From Bactericera cockerelli (taxonomy: Eukaryota; Arthropoda; Insecta; Hemiptera; Triozidae), in assembly GCA_024516035.1 (NCBI GenBank), contig JAMCCL010000016.1, positions 126,501 to 190,500 on the forward strand: DNA of 64,000 nucleotides, given 5' to 3'. The notes below the pieces were generated by a model, which worked only from the letters and a program-made list of their open reading frames with translations, was not told the origin of the DNA and searched no databases. This document shows, piece by piece, positions 1 to 10,325 of the stretch (the stretch's first letter is position 1; the number at the start of each line of letters is the position of its first letter). The position numbers and the translations under genes are program-made.

Positions 1-1
1 T

Positions 2-676
2 GTCAAGCAGGTTACATTCAGCCATATATGCCATCAGGTCAACTAGGTATAATGTTGATGAGGAATCCTCCCTTTTAACTTACCATTCACTTTTTATGAG
101 TATCGTAAATTATGGTATAGAATTCTGGGCTAATGACCATGACCTGGAGAGAATTTTAGTTTTACAAAAGAAAGCTCTAAGAATAATTTATAGAGTGAGT
201 AGCAGAACATCTTGTAGATCCATATTCAAGACTAAAAATCTCCATACGGTTGTTGGTTTGTATATTATTCGTCTCTTGATACTTGTTCACAAAAATAAAA
301 GAGAGTGGTATCCAACAAAAGATCATTCTTATCCAACCCGAAATAAATCTAACTTAATTGCTCCTATCTTAATAAAACAGAAATCCTTCATATTTGAGGG
401 AAAACAATTTTATAACGCTCTACCCGACCACTACAAACAATATGAAGGAGTTCTGTTTAAAAATAAACTGAATGATCTTTTGCAGGATATCAGTCCCTAT
501 AGTAAGAAAGAATACCTGGATCACATGATTGGAATGTAATTTCTCTTATATACATATAATATTAGTTTTAGTTTATATTTTTAACCTTATTTTTGACTAT
601 TGTTATACCCACTGGGTTTTTACAACAAATAAAAGCTTCACTTTACTTTACTTTACTTTACTTTACTTTACTTTAC
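2..676 (+). mobile_element. LINE 3' end (Jockey/CR1-like), (CTTTA)n tail
   Basis: The frame is open from the window edge to the stop at 537-539. It encodes the C-terminal tail of a non-LTR reverse transcriptase polypeptide: a YGIEFWA block, then LQKKALRII, then an SYPTR block, the usual order after the RT domain in Jockey/CR1-type LINEs. About 100 bp of 3' UTR follow, and the copy ends in seven CTTTA repeats at about 641-675, as in LINEs that terminate in short tandem repeats rather than poly-A. A relative lies on the minus strand at 48124-48715. The RT catalytic core lies outside the window. Clade assignment is inferred from the motif pattern only. Confidence 0.8.
96..539 (+). pseudogene. 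LINE reverse transcriptase C-terminal fragment
   Basis: Coding part of the first LINE. The Met at 96 is internal, because the same frame stays open leftwards to base 2, so no genuine start is visible. The translated segment has the conserved post-RT region (YGIEFWA, LQKKALRII, SYPTR) and ends at TAA in front of the 3' UTR. It has no catalytic residues of its own and cannot act alone. Confidence 0.75.
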
Positions 677-1417
677 CACCAAACAAGGCAGAAGTTCCCC
701 TTGAGAAACTGAAATCAGATTCTCTCACACATATCGAAAAAAATTACAAGGAAGATCTTCTCATATTTACTGATGGTTCCAAATGTGAAGCAGGAGTTTC
801 ATGTGCCTTCTACAGCAATATTGCACAGTTCCAGCAAATCCTTGACAAACAAAATTCAATTTTCACCGCGGAAATAATGGCCATTCATTATGCTATAACA
901 TTTATAAAAAGACTTGATGTTCAGAACATAACCATCTGCTCAGACTCTTTGAGCTCGCTTACAGCACTGGATAAAGGAAAAAACAAGCACCCCCTTTGCA
1001 CCACAGTACTTGAAAATATTACACAATCCAGGAAAACCATTAAATTTCTATGGGTGCCTTCACACACATGTTGGCATCCATGGAAATGAAATGGCAGATC
1101 AACTCGCCACACAAGCGCACACCCTTCAATCTCCTGTCGACCTTTCTGTAGACGCCAATGACCTAAAACGAGAATGTAAAAAAATCATATTAATAAATTG
1201 GAAAATAGAATGGCTAGCAGAGGCAGACAACAAATTGAGACCTTTTAAAGACAATGTTGTACCAACCATTTCCCCTAAAAAATTTACACGACGTCAACAA
1301 ATTGCCATTACTCGACTTCGGCTTGGCCACACAAATCTCACACACAGTTTCCTTATGAACAAATCTCCCCCTCCAACCTGTAATTATTGTAACCAAACTC
1401 TTACAGTAAAACACCTC
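677..1417 (+). pseudogene. LINE RNase H domain and zinc-knuckle tail, part 1 (frameshifted)
   Basis: A LINE with an RNase H domain, 5'-truncated against the CTTTA tract. RNase H signatures are in order: FTDGS (first Asp), the Glu of TAEIMA, CSDSLSS (second catalytic Asp), then the HGNEMAD block. A frameshift near 1060, just after the FLWVPSHT motif, moves the HGNEMAD part into another frame. The second frame runs to 1417 and ends inside a Cys-x2-Cys knuckle, where the BEL/Pao element is inserted. The remaining C-terminus resumes in frame at 7010. In I/Jockey-type LINEs this domain removes the RNA strand during target-primed reverse transcription. This copy is dead. Confidence 0.8.
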
Positions 1418-1589
1418 TAAAAGATGCCACCGCAGAGGGCGCCCAGACGGGTTAAATCCTAGATGGAAAATAAGCAGAAACTTGGTTGTTGTAAGAGAAA
1501 AATGTAATATGAAAAACTGTATTGGAAAACTGAAAACTCGAGAAGTTCAAACTGTGAACTTGGGAAAATAATTGCTGGCTGATTAGCCA
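1418..1589 (-). repeat. BEL/Pao 3' LTR (172 bp)
   Basis: Direct repeat of 6833-7004 with about one difference (near 1503). Read on the minus strand the LTR starts TGGCTAATCAG and ends ATCTTTTA. The outer flank at 1413-1417 is ACCTC, matching 7005-7009. Confidence 0.92.
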
Positions 1590-1626
1590 TACTGCCAGGC
1601 TCTTGTTAATAACATATGAATATTAA

Positions 1627-2715
1627 TTAATCACATGTGGGTAATCGTACAATACGTGATACTGCTCTTTTCATAGTTCCCGTCTGAGTCTTGATAGCTA
1701 CGACTCTGACGAGATTGTCATGACCAGGAAACAATTCACATACTCGTCCCAATCTCCACTTTGTAGGAGGCACATCATCTTCTTTAATCAACACTAACTC
1801 GCCTAAATTGACATTTTCTCTCTTGTATTGCCATTTGAATCTTTGAGTCAATGTGTTCAGGTATTCTAGAGACCACCGCTTCCAGAAATCTTGAGTTATT
1901 TTCTGAGTCAAGAACCATCTTCTTAGTCTATTATTTGACGAAGACGTGACATCTGGCTCAGGAACAGCAGTCAAAGATCGGCCTATAAGGAAATGACCAG
2001 GTGTTAGTACTTCTAAATCATTTACATCGTTTGACATGGGTGTTAGTGGTCGACTATTTAGTACTCCTTCAATCTGGATTAGAACGGTGTTGAGCTCTAA
2101 AAAATCTAACACTTGATCACCAATTGTTCTCTTCAGACTTGATTTTACTGCCTTAACTCCACTCTCCCACAGTCCTCCCATGTGGGGAGAGTTAGCTGGA
2201 ATGAAATGCCATTTAATTTAGTAAGAATGGAATTTCGGATCTTTGGTGAGTTCTTTAATGAACTTTTTAAGCATGTTGTTTGCACCTACAAAATTAGTTC
2301 CGTTGTCAGAATAGATGTTTGTAGGTACTCCTCGGCGGCTAACAAATCGGCGTAGGGCAGCAATAAAACTCATTGTAGATAAATCTGAAACCAGCTCAAT
2401 ATGATAACATTTGAAGGTAAAACAAACAAATAATGCAATGTAAGCCTTGCATAATACATTGGATCTTCCGCCGACTCTTTTCACTGAAATAGGTCCAGCG
2501 TAATCAACACCACAACTAGAAAATGGTGGGCTGGCCTTAACTCTATTCTCAGGTAAATCGCCCATTATTTGAGTAGTGTGACCTCGCATCGGATTTGCCC
2601 TGAAACAAGATATACAGTTATGAAATATTTTCTTTGTCACACTGAGTCCTTGAATAATCCAATATTTCTGCCGAATTATGGCAAGAAGATGGCCCTGCGT
2701 GAGCATGTTTTTCAT
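1627..2715 (-). pseudogene. BEL/Pao integrase core and C-terminal domain (one nonsense codon)
   Basis: Two open segments (2218-2715 and 1627-2181) are in the same frame, separated only by a TAA at 2218-2220. The first has the CISC zinc-binding remnant, GVDYAGP (first catalytic Asp) and IYSDNGTNF (second Asp). The second has MGGLWESGVKAVK, then the catalytic Glu context in IEGVLNSRPLTP, then the DUF5641-type end with LGRV and PGHDNLVRVV. Integrase inserts retroelement cDNA into chromosomes. The upstream junction with the RT/RNase H segment (about 2690-2720) is a frame change. Confidence 0.87.
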
Positions 2716-4207
2716 GATAGTAGCGTACTAATAATTCTGTGAATTTATGACTCTGTGGTAACAGCACTTGATGTTTAGCATTATCTGATAGTTCCGAGTT
2801 TCTTAATCTACCGCCAACTCTAAGTAATCCTGAATTATCCAAGAATGGATTTAATGTTTTTATTTTGCTGTCAGATTTAACAACACCATGTTTTTCTATT
2901 GAATCAAGTTCACGAGAAAATACTTCTTGTTGAACCAATTTTATAATAGTTAATTTTGCATTTTTTACTTCTTCAGTTTGAAGTACAGATTTTCTTAATT
3001 CTTCATTCCTCAATTTACTTAACAGGTTATTTTTGAAACGAAGACACCATGCAGTGATATTAATCAAAGTTACAAAAGACGAGACATTGTTCCAAAGTTT
3101 AATTTTTTGAACATTGTCTTGTATAATAAACGCAGTAGACTTAAGTTTTCTTTTTTCTTGTGATACTTTCGGATAGGATATTCTCTTACCTCTTTCCTTC
3201 TCGGAAGTAATATCAGTATTCTTAAGCCAACTTGGACCATTCCACCATTTAGTGTCACCTTGTAGTAAGTTAGCTTGTATTCCACGCGACGCAACGTCAG
3301 CAGGATTTTCTTCAGATGGTATATGATACCAGGCGTTTGGGTCGATAAACTCATGAATCTGTGAAACTCGATTAGCAACAAAAGTTTTCCAGGTTCTAGG
3401 CTCTTGTCTTATCCAATCTAGTACTATCATGGAATCTGTCCAAGCGCAGCACGAATCTATACTTATGTTTAATGCAGTTATTGTTTCATGCATAAGTTTC
3501 GCCAATAGAAGTCCTGCATTTAATTCTAATTTCGCTAACGATAATTGTTTCAAAGGCGAAACGCGGCTCTTACCGCAAAGAAGATTTGTTTCGCTCTGAG
3601 AATTATCTGATATGATTCTCACATATACACAAGCTGCGTACGCGACTTCAGACGCATCGCAAAACCCATGTAGCTCAATACGACTGTACCTTTCAAAAGG
3701 AATTACATTTCGAGTAACCTTTATATCTTTAAGACAGTGTAAATGTGATTGAAAATTTTTCCAGCTTGCTGCACAATCTCCCAAAATTTCATCATCCCAG
3801 TTCAAATTCGCAAGCCAAAGTTTTTGAATTTTTATTTTTGCCATGATAATCACAGGACTAAGTAAACCAAGTGGGTCATAAAAACGAGCTATTTCGGATA
3901 ACATACGCCGTTTTGTGATGGTATTTTCTGTATCGAAATTTTTTACATCATAGTATAGCGTGTCCGATTGCATGTTCCAACATAAACCTAATGTTTTTAC
4001 CGTGTGGTTACTTTCCTCGAATTTCATATCCGCTTTCAACTCTCTGCACTCCTCTGGAATCTGCTGAAGAACTGCAGTTTCATTCGAGCTCCATTTTCTC
4101 AAATTGAAACCTGCAGATTTAAACATATTTACAAGTTCGTTATAAATTTTCATTGCTTCCTCTACTGAATTTGCTCCTGTTACTAGATCATCCATAAAAA
4201 AAATCAT
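2618..4207 (-). pseudogene. BEL/Pao RT C-terminal half, RNase H/Peptidase_A17 region, integrase zinc domain
   Basis: Starts at the RT active-site motif FMDDLVTG (family form Y-x-DD). The Pao-type connection and RNase H-like region follow: HGFCDASEVAYAACVY, LELNAGLLL, WTDSMIVLDWI and HIPSEENPADVASRG. It ends in the integrase HHCC domain with YYHEKHAHAG. The preceding RT half is in another frame; the change coincides with an eight-A run on the plus strand (4196-4203), so a homopolymer slip or assembly error is possible. The overlap with the integrase segment at 2618-2715 marks a second frame change. Confidence 0.87.
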
Positions 4208-5117
4208 TCTCAGTAATTTTTGCTGCTGTAGGATATCTTGTTTTTTCGTCTTGAGCTAACTGCTTTAGAGTTCGAATTGCAATATAGGGTGCACAAGAAG
4301 TCCCGTATGTTAATGTATTTAGCTCATACTCTGCTAATGTAGAACTTTTACTATCTTGGTACCAAATAATTTTTTGATATTTCCGATCATCTGGATTTAT
4401 TAATATTTGACGATACATTTTTTCACAATCTGCCTTCAACAAAACCTTGTGTTTACGAAATCGCAGTAAAATTGAAAAAATATTTTGTTGTAATGTAGGA
4501 CCGACCATCAATGTATCATTTAGAGAAATACCAGATGAAGATTTAGCTGACCCGTCAAATACCACTCGTAATCGTGTAGTACTAGACGATTCTCGAAATA
4601 CTGAGTGGTGAGGTAAATAGAAGTGTGGGCGTTCTTCTGACACATTAATATGGTTTGATACTTTACTCATACGTCCAAGATACTCATATTCCTCCATGAA
4701 ATTAAAATATAGTTCTTTTTTATTCAGAGATAGGTTCAAATTCTTCTCTATAGACCTAAAACGGGCTATGGCTCTACTTTTAGACTCACCCAATTCTTGA
4801 ATGTTATTTTTAAACGGAAGTTTGACCATATATGTACCGTCTTCCACACGTTGCACATTCTGCACGAAATGCTCTTCACAATCTCGCTCTTCCTTGGTCA
4901 ATTGTTGATTCATAGGCAGCTCCTCCACTTCCCAGAATCGTTTCAGTGTAGTATCCAGGTTAACATGAAAAGAAGAGATATTTGAAGTTACAGTGCTCAT
5001 AATTTTTCCTGCTATTATCCAACCAAATTTCGAATTTTGAATACTTGGATATCCTGGCGGGCCTTGAATGAAACCAGACTCTAGTAAGTTAAAAAGATGT
5101 TCAGCTCCGATAATCAT
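4188..5117 (-). pseudogene. BEL/Pao reverse transcriptase N-terminal half
   Basis: Contains the linker after the protease (IIGAEHLFNLLESG, GWIIAGK) and RT blocks: YLPHHSVFRESSSTTRLRVV, FDGSAKSSSG, SLNDTLMVGP, then LKADCEKMYRQI with the first catalytic Asp. It shares a reading frame with the protease segment 5253-5510 and is separated from it by a single TAA at 5253-5255. It ends at the A8 run where the DD motif passes into the next frame. Confidence 0.88.
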
Positions 5118-5252
5118 ATCAATATCGCGAGAAGTATGAAAATCTGGATCACTCAGGTTTAAATTTTTTGTATAGTCCCAAGATAATTTGTTTAGTGAGA
5201 AAGCAGGTAATTTGTTGGTGACTTTAGGTATAACCAGTGCCTTGATAAGTAA

Positions 5253-5510
5253 TTAGAAATTATTATATCGTGACTCCACTAGGCACTCACAGAATTTATT
5301 TATTTCTAGTGTGCTAGAACCACCGATCCCATTTACGCTAATCGGATTCATATTTTGTTCTCTGAGCCCGAGCTTTTTGGCGCATTGGGACGAAATGAAA
5401 CAACTTTGTGAGCCCGAATCCAGTAACGCTCTCACATACTGATATTTACCTGTTGACACCTTTACTTTAACAACAGCTGTAGACAGTAGTACTTGCTCCT
5501 TAAAATCCAT
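5253..5510 (-). pseudogene. BEL/Pao aspartic protease
   Basis: Short retropepsin-like domain with the active-site motif LLDSGSQ, followed by the GIGG loop (DUF1758-type). It lies between gag and RT. The frame runs on into RT apart from one TAA codon at 5253-5255. It is in a different frame from gag, and each frame has a stop in the 40-bp junction. Confidence 0.85.
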
Positions 5511-5550
5511 TTTCCATTTGCGTACATACTATAGTTGAATCTTCAGAGTT

Positions 5551-6762
5551 TTAAGATGTAGATCCTTGCTCATTACTGGACGTTGCTTCACCACCGCAAA
5601 AGTTTTCTTCGCCTTCTGCATAGTTTGCCTGAGAACTAAAATTATGTAACATTGAATGGTGTTTCTTTGAGCAAATATTACACAGTGACTTGGAAGTACA
5701 TTTATTTGCGCTATGTTGATAACTTGATAAACAGTTATAGCAAATCTTGTTTTTATTTACGAAAGCATTCTTTTCTGTCATAGATAGATTTTTAAACTGT
5801 ACACATTCATATAATCTGTGTTGCAACTTGCACAGGAAACACAATGATGGTAGTGATGTTTGACGAATGATATTAAACTTTGACTTTGATACCATTTTCT
5901 GTTCAGTTCTTTCTGCAATAACTATCATTTCCCTCAAGAAATCAAAAAACATGTTGAGTGTGGGTAACTTTTTACTATCGAATTTCTTTACCCAGTCGTG
6001 ATAAAGATCATCATCGATTTTTGTCTCAAGTAAGTAAATAATCAAAATATCCCACGACTGAGTATCGATACCCAGGGAAGTTAGCGCATTCAAATTGGTA
6101 CGCACTACGGTCAACATCGTTTTTAAGCTAGACATACGATTTTGTGATTGATATTGTACGTTGAATAAATTTTTCAAATGAAATGTAACCGTTGAATACT
6201 TGTTTGCATAAGTATCTATTAAGATATTCCACGCAATATAATAATTTGCAGACGTCAGTGGTAGGTGTTGAATAAGACTTGCTGCCTCATCTACTAATGA
6301 TGTTTTCAAATATTGAAACCTTTGAATATTCTGTAACTCATCATTTTTGTGAATAAGTTCGCTAAATAAATCTTTGAAAGTTGCCCAATTTTCAATTGAC
6401 CCATCAAAAGTTGGAATTTGAATCTGTGGTAATTTTATGTTGGGTTTGAAAGCAGGAATAACACTCACTGTCTCTGATTTTACGCTATTAGCGGACTCAG
6501 GGGTGATAATCTCTGAAAGTTTAGCTTTCAACTCACCAATTTGGGTTGAAACATCCTCGAAATAATCCTCCTCCTTATCATGATCTTCATCTGAACATAC
6601 CTTGAGAATGTTGTCTTGAAGTAGCTGCAATTCAACTTCATATTGACAGAGCTTATCCAGATTAACCTTAGCTTGAAACGCGTTTGCTACTCCTTCTTGA
6701 ATTTTGTTCTTCAGGCGAGTAACTCTTCCTTTTAGAGTCGACCTTTGCTTGTAAGAATCCAT
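5551..6762 (-). pseudogene. BEL/Pao gag-like protein
   Basis: A 403-residue open frame close to the 5' LTR. The N-terminal part is charged and helical; the middle has the DUF1759-type gag core with PQIQIPTFDG and WATFKDLFSELIH. The C-terminal third has Cys/His knuckles (CFLC..H..C, ICYNCLSS..H..C, LCNICSKKHHSMLH). This is the particle-forming, nucleic-acid-binding protein of the element. The frame is intact here, but no single uninterrupted Gag-Pol frame follows. Confidence 0.85.
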
Positions 6763-6832
6763 AGCTGAGAAACTGAAAAACTAAGAACAGTATTTGCCTC
6801 ACTTTGTTCACCGAAAATAACCGAAGGACCAA

Positions 6833-7004
6833 TAAAAGATGCCACCGCAGAGGGCGCCCAGACGGGTTAAATCCTAGATGGAAAATAAGCAGAAACTTGG
6901 TTGTTGTAAGAGAAAAACGTAATATGAAAAACTGTATTGGAAAACTGAAAACTCGAGAAGTTCAAACTGTGAACTTGGGAAAATAATTGCTGGCTGATTA
7001 GCCA
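6833..7004 (-). repeat. BEL/Pao 5' LTR (172 bp)
   Basis: Direct repeat of 1418-1589. It is the 5' LTR for minus-strand transcription and would carry promoter and polyadenylation signals. The right flank 7005-7009 (ACCTC) is the second copy of the target duplication. Confidence 0.92.
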
Positions 7005-7009
7005 ACCTC

Positions 7010-7147
7010 CTTGACGAATGTTCAGAATTCTCCTCCATAAAAACCAATCTCAAACTTCCATCCATACTGTCACCTTTACTCAAAGATGAACAAACAAAAA
7101 TAATATCCTTTCTCCAGGTTACTAACATCATTAAACTTTTATAAGTA
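7010..7147 (+). pseudogene. LINE RNase H/zinc-knuckle tail, part 2 (resumes after BEL/Pao)
   Basis: Directly after the second ACCTC, the frame broken at 1417 resumes with Leu-Asp-Glu-Cys, completing the Cys-x2-Cys...His...Cys knuckle, and runs about 45 codons to TAA near 7145. This in-frame resumption independently confirms the BEL/Pao boundaries. Confidence 0.8.
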
Positions 7148-7189
7148 ACCACTGCAAAGAGTGGTGTATATAACTAAAAAGTTGAAAAA

Positions 7190-7412
7190 CACCACTTTAA
7201 TATAATAGAATATAGATATATAGATAGATATCAAATTTCAACATTTTTGAAGAATCCTTTTGTGAGTTATCGCGGAACAGACAGACACACAGATACACAG
7301 ACACACACACAGACAGACAGACAAACGAAAGCCAAATCGTCCAGAATGCAAGTTAAAACTGAACCTTACTCAGAAAGGTCGCTTCGCTCTATCATTGTGT
7401 TCGGTTAATCAT
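7190..7412 (+). repeat. Dispersed repeat with CAGACAGA tract, ends TTCGGTTAAT
   Basis: Similar to 43560-43725 and, at its end, to 23460-23495. It has a purine/pyrimidine microsatellite (CAGACAGACACACAG), then a CTCA..TGAG-type element, then TTCGGTTAAT. Microsatellite plus terminal hairpin motif suggests a non-autonomous rolling-circle (Helentron-like) repeat; this is inference. Confidence 0.5.
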
Positions 7413-7468
7413 AGAAACTTAAGTACATATATGGAACTTGTGAAAAATGTAAATTTTTAATTTCTTAC

Positions 7469-7579
7469 CCAGTATCCCGACGTCCAAGTCTTTCAATTCC
7501 TCTTCTATCTTTGAAAACACCTGGAATCCGTGTGTGAAATCTGCTTGAATCACCTTCACTTGCACTCTGGTTTGCTTTT
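7469..7579 (-). CDS. HSD17B12: HSD17B12-like gene, exon 3
   Basis: A 111-bp exon. The acceptor is TTTCCTCACCAG ending at 7580; the donor is G|GTAAGA starting at 7468. The peptide reads KQTRVQVKVIQADFTHG, then KIEEELKDLDVGIL. This matches the SDR segment holding the conserved Asp-Phe of the cofactor pocket and leading into the VNNVG motif, which would begin with the split Gly/Val codon on the next exon. The incoming phase (two bases AA completing a codon begun by C in exon 2) and outgoing phase 1 fit exon 2 exactly. A foldback element ends only 36 bp upstream of the exon. Confidence 0.86.
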
Positions 7580-7615
7580 CTGGTGAGGAAATAGACTTTA
7601 ATAGATATAGGAAAT

Positions 7616-8152
7616 CCCCCCAAAAAAACACTTCGTGGTTAAAAAAAGAAGAACGCCTCACTCAAAGAATGATTATAATTAGCTAAAAATAAATGATATC
7701 AAATTGAGAACACCTTGTCCCCTCTCTTTCTATATCTCTGCACTCCTCTCTGAATTTATTCCTCTTATGTTTTGCTTTATTTAACCTTTCTAGGGGTCAT
7801 CCCAAAATTGATTTCTCTTTCAATTTACTTATTGCACGGCAATAAAAAATGGCAGTCCGGTGTAATTTTCTCGATTCAAATCAAATAACTTCAGAAAAAT
7901 CATACTCCGACCGCCATTTTTTATTGCCGTGCAACAAGTGAATTTAAAGAGAAATCAAGTTTGGGATGACCCCTAGAAAGGATAAATAAAGCAAAACATA
8001 AGAGGAATAAATTCAGAGAGGAGTGCAGAGATATAGAAAGAGAGGGGGTAAGGTGTTCTCAATTTGATATCATTTATTTTTAGCTAATTATAATCATTCT
8101 TTTGAGTGAGGCGTTCTTCTTATTTTAACCACGAAGTGGTGTTTTTGGGAGG
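7616..8152. mobile_element. Foldback element FB1, copy a (537 bp)
   Basis: Two near-identical inverted arms of about 245 bp around a ~50-bp centre. Termini are CCCCCCAAAA..CACTTCGTGG and CCACGAAGTGGTGTTTTTGGG, with AT immediately outside both ends. No coding capacity. Same length as copy 20074-20610. The right side continues into the same flanking sequence (ATATCAGTTCTTTTTGTAC) in every copy, so FB1 travels as part of the larger composite repeat. Confidence 0.85.
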
Positions 8153-8714
8153 ATATCAGTTCTTTTTGTACGAAAATATAGGTTCATACACTACTAAAAC
8201 ATTATGAATAACAAAAGTAAATAAGATGGGAAAATGTGAATGTACCAAGTTGTCTTTTTTTTAAGATATAGTTTTAGCAGTACGTATGTAATTTTTCTAA
8301 GGTCAATATGTATTTGGATCACAGATTTGGCCCCCTGAGTCCCCAAAGTGAATAAATAATATATAAATTTTCAATGCAAGACCTTTTGATTCTGTACTCC
8401 ACATGATTAGGTTTATCTTTTAATGCTAAATAGACCTCGGAGCCTCCTATGAGGGACACTAAAACACCTGGATTTACAAATGCCAAAGAAATCATTTTGT
8501 AATCACCTTATCAAGGTGAGGTAATGAGTTCTCTCCCGTTGACCTTTTCATACCCGAATTCTCTCCGGCTTGTTGCAGGGGTCACCACGAGTATCTCTCC
8601 CGGAAATAAGACCATGCTTTTTTACATTAGGTATTTAAGAAAATGAAAACTATAAAATTATCATTTTTATATAAGAATCGGCCTTTTATAAGGAAATCTC
8701 TAAAATCTCTAACT

Positions 8715-8925
8715 AATGAAAGGCAATGCCTTCAGTGTATAGTAGAGTTAGGTAAAATACATCGAAGGCCATGCCTCAGGAATATAGTGAGGTTAGGGAT
8801 AATACATAGAAGGCAATGCCTCGGGTTTATAGTAGGGTTAGGTAAATATATAGAAGGCCATGCCTTGGATTTATCATAGGGATAGGAAAAATACATAGAA
8901 GGCCATGCCTCAGGTCTATATCAAT
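8715..8925 (+). repeat. 44-46 bp tandem repeats with GGCNATGCC palindromes
   Basis: Four to five units of the type GGCCATGCCTCAGG..TAGGGTTAGG..ATACATAGAA. Each unit carries the short palindrome GGC(C/A)ATGCC. Homologous arrays are at 13846-14032, 19218-19400, 40078-40265 and 62240-62435. Confidence 0.8.
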
Positions 8926-9128
8926 GATTCCTAGGTGTTTCGATTATAATTTTTATGCTAGGCCTAAACTATGTAGGTATAAAATCAGGTAAAAATGCAA
9001 GCGACGCGACGGGAGACAATTTGGTGTTGATAAAACCATGAGCGGGAGAGAACTCGGTGGTGACGTCCCTTATCAATACCTCACGAGGTATGAGTGTACC
9101 CCGGACATAATGGACAGAGAAAAAAAAA

Positions 9129-9201
9129 CTTCCCTGAAGGGGATCGAACCCAAGTCATCGTGTGTGCAAGCCTAGTATGCTACCCACTTGGCCAAAGTCA
9201 C
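9129..9201 (-). repeat. tRNA-like module of unit C (type W)
   Basis: On the minus strand TGGCCAAGTGGGTAGC resembles a pol III A box and GGGTTCGATCCCC is a near-perfect B box; acceptor-like ends are CTTTGGCC and AGGGAAG. A T-run and then TGTCCGGGGTACACTCATACCTCGTGAGG-type sequence follow. It looks like a tRNA-derived SINE head rather than a working tRNA. Other copies: 14251-14322 (-), 18352-18425 (+), 39799-39870 (+), 42867-42935 (-), 62633-62698 (-, shortened). Confidence 0.7.
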
Positions 9202-9355
9202 TACTTTGTCACAACTTTTAGTGACTAACATCGAAATTATGAGAGTTAAGTCATCATATTTTATCTCCATCCAACCATGATTGTCCAAAATCAATCTCGT
9301 AATGTCGCCACAGGTCATTGGCCAATTCTGCAACTACTAAAATTTTCGGGGGGGG

Positions 9356-10270
9356 AAAAAAAAAAAATTATGAATCTTTTCATGTCTTTCACGATTGTTG
9401 GGGGGTCTCGAAAATAGGGTTCCCGTTGGCCTAGGAAGTCAAACAGAAAGTCAAATCAATTTATTTTTCAACGTAGAGTCCATTTCTGCAATAAAAATCG
9501 CAATTTTTGAAATTCATGTTGCACTTTTCGCTGGCTGAAAGTACATGAAATGCATGGAAACTATGTTTTCCGTAACCTTACACTCTGCCGGGCTGTCTCT
9601 CTCTTTGTATAGGCGTTCTTCACACCTCGGCCGAGGTGTTTGATACTGGCCAAGATCTGACCACTAAGCTAAGGATTCGAAGTTACCTACCCGCCAAAGA
9701 AAATGAAAAGGCCACCAGGTGCCACCCAGTGGACCGGATGAAGGAATAAAATCAATAATTTTGGTATCTGCTCATCAAGATCTTTTATTTGATACCACTT
9801 AAGATTAGTATTATCCTTCAATTCCCGATTTGGGCTCCCAAAACCCGAGGCCGCCCAAATGGGCCGCCCGCTTATAATTTAGATTTTTTCTTTGGTCCGG
9901 GCTCATCTCCATTATATCTTGATCACTTTAGACACCTCACTTAATCTTCAGTGCCAAGTTAAATACACGAAGTCGGGTCTCAAAGGATCCGTATGAAAAA
10001 AAAACGGGGGAAAAAAAAAAAAATTTTGAATCTTTTCATGTCTTTCACGATTGTTGGGGGGTCTCGAAAATAGGGTTTCCGTTGGCCTAGGAAGTCAAAC
10101 AAAAAGTCAAATCAATTTATTTTTCAACGTAGAGTCCATTTCTGCAATAAAAATCGCAATTTTTGAAATTTATGTTCCACTTTTCGCTGGCTGAAAGTAC
10201 ATGAAATGCATGGGAACTATGTTTTCCGTAACCTTACATTCTGCCGGGCTGTCTCTTTCTTTGTATAGTA
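9356..10270 (+). repeat. Unit C modules X, Y, X (rearranged)
   Basis: Module X (about 9366-9645) runs from TTATGAATCTTTTCATG to the 18-bp palindrome at 9622-9639. Module Y (about 9645-10000) contains a tRNA-like GACCACTAAGCTAAGG block and CCCAAAACCCGAGGCCGCC. A second X follows (10020-10268). In the other copies Y and X occur once each and a further module Z precedes Y, so this copy is internally duplicated and lacks Z. Confidence 0.7.
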
Positions 10271-10325
10271 TAAAAAAAATTTCATGACTGAAACCGCATA
10301 ATTAGACCATGTACCCTAGGATTTT

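Larger units (their letters stand above)
1418..7004 (-). mobile_element. BEL/Pao LTR retrotransposon, complete ends, coding region broken
   Basis: A 5587-bp element bounded by two 172-bp direct LTRs differing at about one position, and flanked by a 5-bp target duplication ACCTC at 1413-1417 and 7005-7009. On the minus strand the order is gag (DUF1759-type, zinc knuckles), aspartic protease, RT, RNase H/Peptidase_A17-type region, integrase and its C-terminal domain, which is the BEL/Pao order. A TGG-starting stretch directly inside the 5' LTR (just below 6833) is a primer-binding-site candidate; I cannot assign the tRNA. Near-identical LTRs imply recent insertion, yet the coding region has at least two in-frame stops and three frame changes. 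Confidence 0.93.
8153..9355 (+). repeat. Composite repeat unit C, copy 1 (left part)
   Basis: Follows FB1. Contents in order: a ~560-bp stretch with TTCTCTCCCG motifs, 44-46 bp tandem repeats (8715-8925), a second block of the same motifs in opposite sense, a tRNA-like module (minus, 9129-9201), and a ~150-bp end at AAAATTTTC. The same order is seen at 61671-64000 (+), 13843-14654 (+), and inverted at 17265-20073 and 38721-40843. No convincing open frame. Confidence 0.8.

Noticed and set aside
641..675. Telomeric repeat
   Set aside because: CTTTA repeats directly follow a LINE 3' UTR; not the arthropod TTAGG telomere motif.
9129..9201. Functional tRNA genes at the tRNA-like sites
   Set aside because: Repeated copies embedded in dispersed elements, irregular anticodon arms, and long T-runs followed by a conserved SINE block; better explained as SINE heads.
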